Shown here: one piece after another, positions 49,057-60,563 of the stretch
How positions within the stretch are numbered: position 1 is the first letter of the stretch
Layout of the letters: every line of letters starts with the position of its first letter
NCBI RefSeq assembly: GCF_000143535.2
Contig: NC_037324.1
Coordinates: forward strand, 124,001 to 188,000
DNA from: Botrytis cinerea B05.10
Taxonomy: Eukaryota; Ascomycota; Leotiomycetes; Helotiales; Sclerotiniaceae
Length of the DNA stretch: 64,000 nt
Reading direction: 5' to 3'
Notes under the pieces: generated by a model
Seen by the model: the letters and a program-made list of their open reading frames with translations, nothing else
Told to the model about the DNA's origin: nothing
The model's database searches: none
Made by a program: the position numbers and the translations under genes

Positions 49057-49888
49057 GATGGGGTGAAATCAACTGATGGTGCTTGGAAGATCTTGGAGGG
49101 GTGGGTAATGATGGAGACCAGGGTGAGTAAGAAGATGCGATTTTTAAAGGAAAGGGTTGAATGCGAGTATGAAAGAAGACTAAATGAATGAATCAATGCT
49201 AGGAATGGTTCATCTGGTGTTGATGTCTGATGTCTGATGTCTGATGTACTAGGTACCCAGGTATTCCATGAATAGCACGACACAAAAAGAAGTGAGACAG
49301 GAGATATATAAATAAACACAAACACACATATATAAATAGAACGCGAGCCACTCATGTCTTAACCATATCTACCCATCTATCTCCAACCTCTGGTCTAGTT
49401 ATGAAATAAACTCTCTATATCCTAAACAATCGATATTCTTTTCGCATAATCATTCATGCTATCCCTTCATCTTTATCGTATTGTGTATAACACACTCAAT
49501 ATTCACTGATTCCCCTTTATTTCATTCAATGAACACTTGTTCATCAATCTTGCATGAGATATGCATCACGATTCAGGAGTAAATGAGTTAAATAATAAGG
49601 CAAAGATTTTATTGTCTTTCACATCTGAACGAGCGGACATTTGCATGTAGATATGTATGTATGGTATGTATAAATTCATTCAATCTAGTCCCAAAAAGCC
49701 AACCTAATCATCTAACAGTATAATATTCATCCCAAATCCGGGACGCAATGCAATGCGATTCTATATGGTATCTTTCGCAAAAAACCCAATTCCCTTATTT
49801 ACTATCCATATCCCATCCAATCCGTTACTTCCTTTGATGCATTTTATTTATCCTTTCCCGCACATGTGTATGTATTTATCCTCCTCGT
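49057..49888. other. Convergent spacer before the NLR gene
   Basis: 830 bp, including a TGATGTC tandem (49221-49248, about four units). No gene recognised. Confidence 0.5.
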
Positions 49889-52588
49889 CTAAGCCGCTAG
49901 TAGATCTCCCCCTTTTCCCCATTTACTATCCTCTTCCATATCCGCCTCTGGAGTCTTAACTCCATATGCATCTAACAATTTGATACATCCCTTGTGTCCA
50001 CCGTTCCACGCATCCCCAGCGGGACTCACATCCCGATCATCTTTCGCATCGGGGGCAGCACCATGATTGAGGAGAATCTTCGCAATATTCTCATGACCCC
50101 TCGCACATGCATCATGAAGCGGGGTCTTTCCCTCGTCATCTCTGAGGATGGGATCCGCGCCCCTCTGCAGCAGGAACTTTGTCGATTTTGGAAGATTCTT
50201 GCGGATGGTCCACACGAGCGGGGTAGTGCAGTGGTGATCTGGACAGTCGATATCGGCACCGTGAGCAAGGAGTAATTTCGACATTTCGAGGTTGTTGTAG
50301 GAGATGGCAAGACCAAGGGGTGTGCCCTCGCGAGGTCCATTTTGGTAATCGGTGCTTCCGCCTTTGTGGTTGGGGTCGGCGCCTTTCTGGAGGAGGATTT
50401 TGGCGACCGAGGTGTTTCCGCAATGGACGGCCCAGTGGAGAGCAGTGAGTCCGAAGGAATCTTCAACGTCGATGTAGGTACTGCTGTTTTTGAGGAGGAT
50501 CTCGGCAACCCACCAGGTATTGCATACAGCTGAAATGTGAAGGGCGGAGAAATGAATATTTTGGATGGCGGAGAAGTTGGTCATGTGGCGGTGCTTTTTG
50601 AAATAGAGAAGCCATGTGCGGCGGAGATCGCAGTTGCGACGGAAGAAATGACGGTCGAGGGCGTAAGATTTCATCATGCGGGATCCGGCGATGTTGCTGT
50701 GATTGATCCAGTAGATGAGAGGATATTGAAGACTATCTTCCGAGGAAGGCTGATCTTGCAATGAAGAGAGAGGAACATCCTCGAGACTTTCGAGGTAATA
50801 TTTCCAATCTCTGGTGGTGTATTTGAGAGCTCTGAAAGCTGCCTTTTCGTGTTCAAACTCGAGATCTGAGGAGAAGATACCGGCTGTTTCGTGGTTGAGA
50901 AGATACTCCTTTGCGGAGCGGTGAACAAAGTATGGGTGATCGCGGTGTAGTGATAAGAATGATCCACATAGTTCAACAGCATCCAAGACAATATCTTCAT
51001 CATCCATAGCTGCAGCAGGGAAAGCTGCCATAACGGCAAGTTCGCGAAGACTGAGAGGTCTGAAAGCGATTCCGACTGCACGGAAGACTGAAAAGGCCTT
51101 TTGTTGATCTTCTTCGCCCAATTTCAAAACCCCCTCGAGAATTCTCGCATATAATGCATCAAGCCCAGCAGGGAATTTTCCGAGTACAAGCTTGACATTG
51201 ATGAATGAAACGTTTTTCTTCAAGAGTTCCTTGCAAGCAAGAGAGATGAAAAGGAAGTTTCCTTCCGCCTTCGCTCTCAATTTATCAGCGACAAATTGTT
51301 TCAATGGTGCATCGAATCTCTTCTTGGTAGCCAAGATATCAACCTTGTGAGTGATGAATGTATCGACGGCTTTGCTCATTTCAGTGGCAGACTCTTCCAA
51401 GTCTACTACCCAGGATAGCTTCAAGTACTCCTCGATCTTTGTTTCGTTTCGACTAGTAAAGATCCATTTGACATTGCAAAGTCCGTCGACGTTGGACGCA
51501 ATGTATGTACTGGCGAGCTTGAGGAAACCATCCAAAGACTCCTCGGTACATTCATCGAGACCATCGATGATCAGGTAAAGGTTTCGTGTGGTAGAAGATT
51601 CAAGTACTCGTGTCAAAGCAGTCCAAACCCCCTCGATGGTGGAAAACATTTGAGGTCCATGACGTTTAAAGTCTTCCAACAACACATTTCGAGAACTTTG
51701 TTTCAGAACTTGATGAAGAACGGTCTTGAGTGCATGTAATGTTGAGTTTCTTTGATCGGTGTTGTTGTCGCAGAAAAAGTAGGCAATTTGGTCACAAGGG
51801 TTTTGAGCGACCTGTTTGGAGAGTGTGTCGACAAGGTACATAGAAAGCATGGTTTTACCCTTTCCTGCTTGTCCATGAACCCACAGCAAATCGGATTGAT
51901 CGCTCTCAATCATGGACTTGTAACTCTTGTTGTTGAGGATCCAGTCGCATGATTTACTCAAGAGACGATCCGTTCGAGCTTCGATTTCTCTTCTTCCAAT
52001 AAGTGGATTGATGACAGTGAGTGCATTCAAAACCTCATTGCTGGCTGCCACGTCTTTTGGTGATGCATTGCCGAACCCACGGACCTTTCTGTGCTGGGTG
52101 GTTACGATATCGTTGATTTGACGGGTGAGTTGGCCCTTCTCCATCTCATGGGTGCTAAGCATAGTCGATAGCAGACTTGATACTGCATCCTCGTGGATCG
52201 AAAGCTCCTTTCTGAACTGTGAGACATCCCATTTTCTGCAAGCTAGCCAGTCGATCTTTTCGATGATTCTGGAAAATTCTTCGTGAGACCATAAAGATCC
52301 CTTGGTGGTGATACCGTTTAACCTGCATCCTTGATGCACAAATCTTTCTATACAGTGTTGGCATGCACTGATAACTTGCATCATCAAGCCACGTTGAGCT
52401 CCAAATGATGGATCACTCAAAAATCTCTCGATCCCGTCGAGACGCTTGTGAAGGTTGAATAGGACTTGTGCAACATCTCCAAAGACTGGGTTTGCTTTTT
52501 TCGAATCGTCGATTGCTGTGAATGCGTTTCTAAGGATTCCAACTCCGTGAATGACCTCGCCGAAACTGAAACCGAATGGAATGGCCAT
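49889..52588 (-). CDS. NACHT-ankyrin NLR-like protein (fungal STAND)
   Basis: Intronless, 899 aa. Residues 1 to about 190 form a helical N-terminal domain of the kind placed before fungal NACHT domains (MAIPFGFSFGEVIHGVGILRNAF, a run of amphipathic helices); its exact family could not be settled by eye. A NACHT NTPase follows: Walker A GQAGKGKT at 239-246, Walker B LIIDGLDEC at 339-347, sensor-like WIFTSRNE near 375. A winged-helix-like region (FRPLSLRELAVMAAF...YFVHRSAKEYLL) leads to four or five ankyrin repeats from about 680 to 870 (TALHWAVHCGNTSVAKILLQKGADPN, TPLGLAISYNNLEMSKLLLAHGADID, TPLHDACARGHENIAKILLNHGA). Fungal NLRs of this build act in self/non-self recognition and cell-death control, with ankyrin repeats as ligand-sensing part; a specific role here is inference. 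All motifs are intact. Confidence 0.93.
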   Translation of the reverse strand: MAIPFGFSFGEVIHGVGILRNAFTAIDDSKKANPVFGDVAQVLFNLHKRLDGIERFLSDPSFGAQRGLMMQVISACQHCIERFVHQGCRLNGITTKGSLWSHEEFSRIIEKIDWLACRKWDVSQFRKELSIHEDAVSSLLSTMLSTHEMEKGQLTRQINDIVTTQHRKVRGFGNASPKDVAASNEVLNALTVINPLIGRREIEARTDRLLSKSCDWILNNKSYKSMIESDQSDLLWVHGQAGKGKTMLSMYLVDTLSKQVAQNPCDQIAYFFCDNNTDQRNSTLHALKTVLHQVLKQSSRNVLLEDFKRHGPQMFSTIEGVWTALTRVLESSTTRNLYLIIDGLDECTEESLDGFLKLASTYIASNVDGLCNVKWIFTSRNETKIEEYLKLSWVVDLEESATEMSKAVDTFITHKVDILATKKRFDAPLKQFVADKLRAKAEGNFLFISLACKELLKKNVSFINVKLVLGKFPAGLDALYARILEGVLKLGEEDQQKAFSVFRAVGIAFRPLSLRELAVMAAFPAAAMDDEDIVLDAVELCGSFLSLHRDHPYFVHRSAKEYLLNHETAGIFSSDLEFEHEKAAFRALKYTTRDWKYYLESLEDVPLSSLQDQPSSEDSLQYPLIYWINHSNIAGSRMMKSYALDRHFFRRNCDLRRTWLLYFKKHRHMTNFSAIQNIHFSALHISAVCNTWWVAEILLKNSSTYIDVEDSFGLTALHWAVHCGNTSVAKILLQKGADPNHKGGSTDYQNGPREGTPLGLAISYNNLEMSKLLLAHGADIDCPDHHCTTPLVWTIRKNLPKSTKFLLQRGADPILRDDEGKTPLHDACARGHENIAKILLNHGAAPDAKDDRDVSPAGDAWNGGHKGCIKLLDAYGVKTPEADMEEDSKWGKGGDLLAA

Positions 52589-54899
52589 GATTGCTATGTC
52601 TTTTGTAGAAGTATTTGAGGAGGGTTTCTCTGCCGATGTTGTAAAGCAGAGGGTTAAAGGTTGGTATTATATATATGGAAAAAGTTACAAGTATAGAATG
52701 TAAAAGGTAGATCAAGTTGGTGCCAGAGATTGACAGAATGGACGTCCGTGAAGCTTAAAGAAGCCTCTTGAATAATCGTGATATAATGATTTCTTGTAAG
52801 GTGTCATTCGGGCCGTGGTGGCGTACTTTGAATGGACCTTTAAGGCTGATTGTGATATGAACTTATCACAATTGATATGATCACTCCTTTCTCAAGTGAA
52901 AAGGCGGAAAGATAAACTTGACTGATATAGAGATAACGGAGAGGAGGGATAGGTCTGATATATATAAATGATGAATGGAGATAGCATTGCCGTGTTGTGT
53001 CTTGATTACATTACTCTTTTGAGATAGGACCCACCGAGTGTTTTGAATCGTAGGAATGTACTCCGTATATTTTCAATGCATTAGTGTCCAACGGATTAGA
53101 ATGAAATTGGGAAAACCAACGAGCAAATCCACATGTTACCCTACCGACCACTTGAGTTATGAAGCGCGACGACCGAAGATAAGTCATTGATAATAAGCAG
53201 AATCCACTCGGTACAACAAATTTTTCTTCAAAAAAGGTCGGAAATCATGACCAGTAGGGTTATCTGACACAACAAACCAGGTTTACCGATGCCATCTTAT
53301 CAATTTACTCCACTATTGTTGATGTTCTAACGGATTAGTCTGATACCAACCTTTACTAGAAATTTAGGGGTCCGCTTATCTTCCGGCTTCTCCTCGTACT
53401 ACTTTTCAACATCACCATATTATTCGCTCAAATTCCAAGCAGAGCACATAATGAAGGGGTGAAAATGCACAAAGAGGCAGGATGGAAGTGAACAGACACT
53501 GGGACCGTCAAAACGACGCGACAAAGACAGAAAGTTCACATGTTTATCTCTTTCCATGTATTGATTACTTGACTTGTCTCTCGTGTAGGATAGAAATTCC
53601 AGGAAACGGTAGAATAGATTGAAGATCTTGAGAAAATCAAGATTTAAAGGGTTCAAAAAAAGAAGATTTGCACTTTTAACGCCTTTTCTGAAATTCTTTG
53701 CATACTTTACTTGCATCGGCATACTTGTAAAAGGAAAGTTAATTATCAATTGAGTAACTGTATGAAGGGATTACACATGGGTATAATGCATGTTACCCAG
53801 GTAGGTTTTCACATTCTAAAGCATATCTACGTCATTGTATCCATAATATGGCGAATTTGGTTGTTTTTCGCTACGCAATATGATCCTTCCGTGAGACCCT
53901 CAGAAAGAGGAGGCTAAGAGGCTCCTCTTTTTCGTGCAATGTATTGATTCGGCTCAGCCCAGTTAAATGTCTCGAGAAATAATGCGTGCGGATGTACTTC
54001 GTAGGGGATAAAATATCGGTGGGAGGTCAGCTCTGGTCAGACCGCTCAAACTCCGCCTTTATCAGCTAAATCCTAACTTCTAACGTGATTTGATCCACTC
54101 TAAACTACATGATATGATATCTTAAAAAAATATTCGATATGCATTGGTGTACAATGAATAGTGTGCACTGCCTGTAACTACTAACTTCGTACTAACTACT
54201 CAAACAAATCCGAAATCCGAAACCAATCAGATCACCAAATCTTGCATTCACGGTAATTTTTCGCAAATTAAACTCATTTTCATCTTTTCAGCATGAGTTT
54301 AGACCCGGTCAAACAGTAGGTCCTTAAAAAATTCCTGCAGTAGTTGCCGAGGACAGATAGGAGACCTAGGGATGGGATGAATGAATCGTATGAAACCAAT
54401 TGATCGCCTTTCCGATCCGATAACCAATCGTTCGGGAAACCGCTTCAATCTTTCTCCACTAGAAGAATGATACAACTCAGAGGTTCAATGCTCAATGCTC
54501 AAAGAAAGGATCCGTAGGATAAATAGAGTAAACAAGCCAGCTGTGCAATATTGTGTCCTGATTGCATGCATGCATATAGAAGATTAATATTGGGACCTGA
54601 TAAATGAGTTGTGGTGAGGCTTGGCTCGATATCCATCCTCTGATGGCTTCATCAAATTTTCTGCACGGTAGGTAAAGTCAAATAAAAACTCTCATCTTCC
54701 ATCCTCATTGTCAACATCCACTATGCTTGCAACATCTGCTAGTTCGTGAGTTGGACCTGACCGTGATGGAGATCATAACAATGGAGGAGGAAGCTGGATA
54801 CGGATTTCCCTCTGAGCCAATCAGGAATCAAACTGGTCGACATTTAATCAGATAATCTCCATTTAATACCTCGTATCAATCCCGATGTCATTCTTTCCT

Positions 54900-54924
54900 G
54901 TATATTGACGCACTGTCAATATAC
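54900..54924. repeat. Perfect 10-bp inverted repeat, 5-nt loop
   Basis: GTATATTGAC, GCACT, GTCAATATAC. The two arms are exact reverse complements. There is no open frame across it; it could be a dyad protein-binding site or a relic of a mobile element end. Confidence 0.85.
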
Positions 54925-55100
54925 GCTCATGCCACATGGCAGATTTTCAGTCTGTGTTATCACGTCGAGAGTTCCAACTTCCAAGTTAGGGAATGCGGGA
55001 TTTGTTTGTGAGAATTTCGGCACATTTGACTGACTCTATGAGGTATATTGTTGACATGTGCCGCTGTCACATCACGGGAGCCTGTGAGAAAGGGTGAAAG

Positions 55101-55135
55101 GGTCGTGAGGGGTCATGAGGGGTCCTAAGGGGTTT
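55101..55135. promoter_or_regulatory. Cluster of AGGGG (STRE-like) pentamers
   Basis: Three GGGGT steps with AGGGG cores within 35 bp (GAGGGGTCATGAGGGGTCCTAAGGGG). AGGGG is the stress response element bound by Msn2/4-type zinc fingers in yeast. The nearest plus-strand frame starts about 650 bp downstream. Confidence 0.4.
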
Positions 55136-55778
55136 GACGTTCACACCCTCTTCACTTCTACGCTCGTAGCTTCATACCATTGTGAGCCGATCGATCGAAG
55201 ATATCGAAGGTATCGAATCGAATGCTGTTCGCTGAACTTGAAACACACTGTTAGGTAAAGTTGATCTCGGAGATCTCCAGCAACCTTATAGGGAAAGTTC
55301 AAGGAAGTGGGAGGTTACTTGTTCACCCATGATCCACTCCGAAATCACGACTCATGGTCTGCTCAGCCGTCAGCAGTTTTATAGGTTTGTCGACGGCTTT
55401 TGAATTCCACATGAAACCACCATTTGTATATTAGTTTGCCGCGGCCCCAACGTCGACTCGAGCGAAGAATGTCAAGTTGCTGATTATGCGAGTAATGTCG
55501 AGTACTAGTAAACATGGACGTCTACCTATTGTATCTTGAATAGACGTTTGTGGCAAGCAAAAAGCAGAAAAGATCAGAATTTGGACCGTGTTTAGGAGTC
55601 TGAAATAAGGAGGGACAATCAAATTAATTTTAGTCCCTTGGAGCTCAAACTGGAGGGGTAAACATTTCACACAGGAAAAGCAATATATTGATCACGTGCG
55701 AGCTTCAACCATTGTGTGATTTTTTTCGTGGATTTTCTACCCATCTACCATGCCCAAGGTGATGGACGATTGGTTGAT

Positions 55779-56270
55779 ATGGCTTGCTTCTTCCCCAAAC
55801 TCTCTCATAATACCTTTCCCCGTCGAAATGCATCGTCATTTCAAGTATTGAGTGTACCACTTCTTTCTATCTCATCATCGATCCCATACACCCACTCTCA
55901 CCCACTCACACCCACACCCCATTTCTATCTCGGTTCTTTGGAGTTAAAATCCACCTACGAAGTGCTACGACGTGCTCGTCTCTTAGAATTTGAGGGTCTC
56001 TTTGGCCTCTTTCGTGTCGTCGAACTACTATCTGAGTTTGTCTGTATCGAGCAGATGTACGACGAACACTTCGCAGTTATCTACACTCGAATCATCTACG
56101 TCGCACAGCCTATGCATATCGGATTCGTATATTTGCAGCTGCATTACGAGCACCGTTTCTCTCGGGACTTCTTCCCACTCTCGAGCCGTTCTGTACACAA
56201 ATACCTGGGTGTGAACGAACGGGTTACGGATTACGCCTCAGCCGCGCATGCACAGTACAATACTGGGTAA
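55779..56270 (+). CDS. Uncertain ORF (164 aa), possibly chance
   Basis: Not recognised. The frame is open from 55716 and has its first ATG at 55779. The product starts MACFFPKLSHN, has a Thr/Pro/His-rich segment and then a region with mixed helical character (YEVLRRARLLEFEGLFGLF, EQMYDEHFAVIYTR). An open frame of this length is somewhat unlikely by chance at this base composition, but there is no domain, intron or leader evidence. It is included as a candidate only. Confidence 0.2.
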   Translation: MACFFPKLSHNTFPRRNASSFQVLSVPLLSISSSIPYTHSHPLTPTPHFYLGSLELKSTYEVLRRARLLEFEGLFGLFRVVELLSEFVCIEQMYDEHFAVIYTRIIYVAQPMHIGFVYLQLHYEHRFSRDFFPLSSRSVHKYLGVNERVTDYASAAHAQYNTG

Positions 56271-57069
56271 TCACGATAGCGTCGGCGAATTCATAAACTT
56301 TCGGCGCCTACCGTTAGCACTGCAAAACCCTACTGGCTACAGGCTACCAGATACAAGCTGCGAGCTACGAGCGACATGGTGCATCGTACATAGACACTGG
56401 CGCTCCGGGCTAATTAAAATCGGATCGATATTAATCATAGGCTGTTATTATACGATGAACGGCAGTCTGCAGTGAACTTCCTGGGTACGATCAAATTACG
56501 ATGAACGCCTCCTATGTCATTTTTAATAAAATTTGATAAAGAATCTTCCGTCGAAGTTTCGTAAACGCGGTTCAATTTGGCGCCATCCACTGTGAGTCTG
56601 TGACTATTTCACATTCCTCGAGCGTTTAGCGATTGCGTGCATGTAAGTAGTCTATTCTCCAAGAGGGTCCTCATATTTTCTTTTTCCCCCCCTACTTCAC
56701 ACACACTCTCTGCTTTGGATGTTTCACTCTCATGCAAATAATATGTTCTACCAAGCGATTTGGTACGGCGGCGTGGAATCGACAATACTCAAGACATTAC
56801 CACGTGCCTAATGTCATTGGACACAATCCCGTTTGAACGGTGGAGTATTTCCGAGCAGTTGGCCTCATGTATGGCTCGGCCTCCTGATCTCCGTGGTTCG
56901 CATCAGTTTGTGGGTCTGTTTTTCAAACATATCTAGTACAATGTAGAGGGCTGACAAAAGCAGAGGCAGGGAGGTGGCCAGGTGGAGAGAGGCCACTTCT
57001 CTGTGAGGATTCCCTTTCGAAGGGGAAGATTGTACTTCGACATTATAGACTTCGATTCTGCAACGAGGC

Positions 57070-57401
57070 ATGACGGTACGTTATCTCTTTCTATGCCTTT
57101 AAGCTTTTTGCCATTGGAAATTACTCGCAGAGGTCTGTGATGATCTTCAATCAGCAATCAATCAATCAATACTGTAGTTCGTCGCCACGAAAGCTTAATG
57201 CAGATGGTACACCTACCATATCAGCAAGCCTTATCTCACGCCTTCCAAGCTATCTCGAAAACAATTAAGACGACAATACTATTGGAACAATCGAAATTGG
57301 AATCGAAGGAAGAGCTGTTGGCCTTGAAATCACTATACACAGACACTCAAACTACCGCGAGACAACCCTCCATTCAACGGTACGCCAGTTCAAATCGATA
57401 G
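57070..57401 (+). CDS. Uncertain two-exon small ORF (67 aa)
   Basis: Not recognised. A short first exon 57070-57075 (ATG ACG) with a strong GTACGT donor and an acceptor TTAATGCAG at 57203 would join exon 57204-57401. The predicted product is mostly one charged helix (QALSHAFQAISKTIKTTILLEQSKLESKEELLALKSLY). The splice signals are good but the coding evidence is weak. Confidence 0.25.
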
Positions 57402-58036
57402 TGTACTTTCTCAAGTTTATCGATAATCTGAATCTCCAACAAACTCTCTTTTCAAACCTCCAGGCAAAACATGCATTGATGGAGAATAGATAAACAATGA
57501 TGTTGTCATAGAATCCCCAGAGAAGACAGAAGAATGGAATTTGGAAATGGGAGATTGGAAATTGGATCAATCCATGGAACTATCTACATCCATGAGGGTT
57601 AGTTGTATCGTGGGAGGAATGTCTAAGAGAGAATGTCTGAGTGGAATGTCTGAGGTGAATTTGAAGGAGGGATGGAGGAAGGGAAGGAAGGAAGGAAAGA
57701 ACATTAGATGTAAGTGTGGAGTTCACGATGGATAACGAACAATGAAAGGTAGGCAGTGAGTGACTGGAGTTGGTAGATGTAGTTGAGTATTTGATATTAG
57801 TTACTGGGTCGTGGATGCGTGTCACTGGCTCCTCTGATTGATATATCTTGGTGTTGTTGATACCCAGATGGAGATAGAACCGAGTGAGTTCTATGTGATT
57901 ATTTATAAGGATTATATTTTATATATTATATGTGTCGTATTACAACTAACAAGAACGTTACCTTGGATGATAAAGTACCACGGGAGATCAATCTATTCGC
58001 TTTGAATAGGCACATCTGAATGTAGAATACACCTCT

Positions 58037-58231
58037 CTAGACACATCTCTCCAAAAACCTCTCAATACACCTCTCAATACACCTCTCAATACACCTCTCA
58101 ATACACCTCTCAATACACCTCTCTAGATACCGCTCTTGGAACATCAACCACCCAAATCCCTTCTGCGTCGTGTTAACATTGCCATCCCAAGCTTCACTCA
58201 TCCTCATCTTCATGTCTCCTAGCCTCGGCAT
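58037..58231 (-). other. Short ORF carrying an in-frame 12-bp tandem repeat
   Basis: The minus-strand ATG at 58231 (AAAATGCC context) opens 64 codons beginning MPRLGDMKMRM and ending in five tandem copies of the tetrapeptide ERCI, then ERFLERCV. The DNA repeat unit is ACCTCTCAATAC at 58057-58128. It may be a small gene or a minisatellite that happens to be open. Confidence 0.25.
58057..58128. repeat. 12-bp minisatellite, about 5-6 copies
   Basis: Unit ACCTCTCAATAC in five perfect copies followed by a diverged copy. Because 12 is a multiple of three, the unit stays in frame on either strand. Confidence 0.95.
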
Positions 58232-58610
58232 TTTAGCAAACAAGCCTTTTGTTCCTTGTTCTATTCATTGTTCCAGAATAGAGTTTCAGTGAATAAAAAT
58301 CCCCTAAGGGCATAAGGGGTCAATGATCTGATGATTAATTCCAACATCAATGCGAATAAAATTACTATGCGTTGACCATATCACACTATGCCACACGATG
58401 CCATCCGATGCTAACTGCAATTATATCTAGAGTCCCTTCAAGACGTTTCTGAAACTCTCAAACATTGTCTCGAGACTGCTTGCTGCGAATTACTGCGAAT
58501 TGCCACAGCTTACCACGACGCACTACGACTGATTACAACTCACCACCACCGCCCACGAGTAAGAGCCTTACCACCTTAACCCCAAAACACGATAGAGTCT
58601 AGAGCTTCCA

Positions 58611-58650
58611 GTCCCAAGTCCCAAGTTCCAAGTCCCAAGTCCCAAGTCCC
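58611..58650. repeat. AGTCCCA heptamer tandem repeat
   Basis: Five to six heptamer units with one CC-to-TC change, about 300 bp upstream of the ZZ-finger gene. Confidence 0.9.
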
Positions 58651-58949
58651 GGTCACTTTAAACTCAAAGCTTCAGTAACTGTCCGACTGCCATTTATTCC
58701 TCCTATATGTAAAGAGCCTTCTCCCTACCAAACGTCTTGATTTGATTAGAAATTATTCGCATCTTTATTCCTACGACCTAATTTGTCACACACGTCTCTC
58801 TCTCTCTCTCTCCCTCCCTCTTCTTCTCATATTATCCACAACTTACATCATATACAAGGCCAAATCCAATCAGTCTTTAGGGGATTAATCCTCGGATATC
58901 TATCCAATCCATCCTTCCATCCGCACGCCCAGTAAAGAACAACAAAATA

Positions 58950-60563
58950 ATGTCTCTATATGAATGTTCCAGTTGTACAGAGCCCATCCGTCCCGACCGG
59001 GCTCGCATTCAATGTCAAACCTGCACCGACTACAATCTCTGCACCAACTGTTTCGCCATCCAAAAGACTTCACGCACGCATCTCCTCAGCCATCCCACCG
59101 CCATCATCAAAACGAGCGGGACCAGCACCCCCACCGTTCCTCCCCCAGTTCCTCCTCGTCCCCTCCCGCTTCTCCCGCCGCGAAAAGATACCCTCACCAA
59201 CATCACCGCCCCCAATCCCCCGCCCAAAAAAGTCGAGCTCCCAACCGCTAACTGGGGCGCCCTGTGGGATATCGTGAAACCGAGTAAGAAGCCCAAAAAT
59301 TCGAGCGGGGGCCCAAGAGATCTCCTTATTATCCAACCACCTCCGAATGACGACGGGTTTATCAATCACAATCTAACTTATTCGGATTCTCCCCTGACTA
59401 AATTACGACCGGACTTACCTGCGCAATCTTTTGAGGGTTCTTTTGAGGGGAAAATCAAATTGGAAGCCTTTACCAATCCATACGCTTCGCTGGCGCCCCC
59501 GATGCCGTCGGAATGGAGTCCCTTTTTTCAAAAGGATGGAGCATTTAATGCGATTTTTGTGGATTTAATGACGACCATGTTTTTGTGTTTGGACGTGGAG
59601 GGCACGAATGAATTGAGTCCGGAGGTGTGGAGTGCATTTTTGGAGATGCAGGGGGTGGGGATGGAGAATAATATTTGTAGGTTTTTTTTTTACTTTACTC
59701 CAATCTCTTCATTTGGGCCCCTTTGGCTTTTGGGCGGGAGGGGTCTAGAATTGTGTGGTTGCGATTTATTTTTACTTGATGAGGCACGAAGACTAATATG
59801 ATGAAATGATTTAGGGCAAAAAACACTCTACACAACCGGGGGACCTCAAAATCAAGAGATTGCCGACCTCGAGTTGGGTATCTTCTTCAAAACGCATGAT
59901 ATCTCCCACACGCTTTCGGTGCGCCACGCGTCGAATCTTCCGCCTCCTTCGCCGTCTCCTACGGCGGGAGAACGTATCCGGAGATCGATTTCGCTCGGCG
60001 CTAATATGCCGATGTTGAGTCGACAGGGGTTTATAGATGTCATGGGTATGGAAATGCTGCAGGATCCAGATGAGGGACATAGACGGTTGGAAGGGGTAGT
60101 GAGGGATTACGCTATTTGGAAGCCGCTGGGGGACGTACCGCGGGAGTGTTTTCTGGATGGGAAGATAGAGGGAAGAGGGAAGAGAAGGAGTTTATTGGAG
60201 ATGAGTGAGGAGAAGGAAGAGGTGGAGAGGAAGATCATGGAGGGAATGTTTAGGGGTGTGGGAGCGGGGAAGATCGGAGGAAGGAATAGGAGTGAGGATT
60301 CGGAGGAGAGGAGGGACAGGTCGAGATCGAGATCGAGATCGAGCTCAGGGGACAGTAGAAAGACGGATCCAGCCGTGCCGGAAAGATTCGCCTTTGATAC
60401 CACGGACGAGGAAGAGCGAACGGGAGATAGAAAATCACCCTTCTCCCATATTGAAGTCGACGTCATCCCCGAGGATGAATTCGAGGATACTTACGATGAG
60501 ATCAATCGGATCTTGTCCCGAGAAGATATTGGTCCTACCGATATTATTGGAGCGGCCAAATAA
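58950..60563 (+). CDS. ZZ-type zinc-finger protein
   Basis: Exons 58950-59676 and 59815-60563 join across a 138-nt intron (GTAGGT donor, GACTAAT branch, TTAG acceptor) to give 491 aa. A ZZ finger occupies residues 1-55 (YECSSCTEPIRPDRARIQCQTCTDYNLCTNC...H...H), with the full Cys/His set. Next come a Pro-rich linker (VPPPVPPRPLPLLPPRK), a conserved-looking central part with an EF-hand-like helix-loop (FVDLMTTMFLCLDVEGTNELSPEVWSAFL), and after the intron a segment with FIDVMGMEMLQDPDEGHRRLEG. The C-terminus is charged with RSRSRSRSSS and acidic stretches. ZZ fingers bind peptide N-termini or modified histone tails; the partner here is unknown. Confidence 0.9.

Larger units (their letters stand above)
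52589..58949. other. Gene-poor 6.3 kb between NLR and ZZ genes
   Basis: No gene with a recognisable domain. It includes the candidate frames at 55779-56270, 57070-57401 and 58037-58231, a perfect 10-bp inverted repeat (54900-54924) and an AGGGG cluster (55101-55135). The NLR-proximal 500 bp, with a TATATATA run near 52670, is the likely NLR promoter. Runs of pyrimidine before 58949 mark the ZZ-gene leader. Confidence 0.5.
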
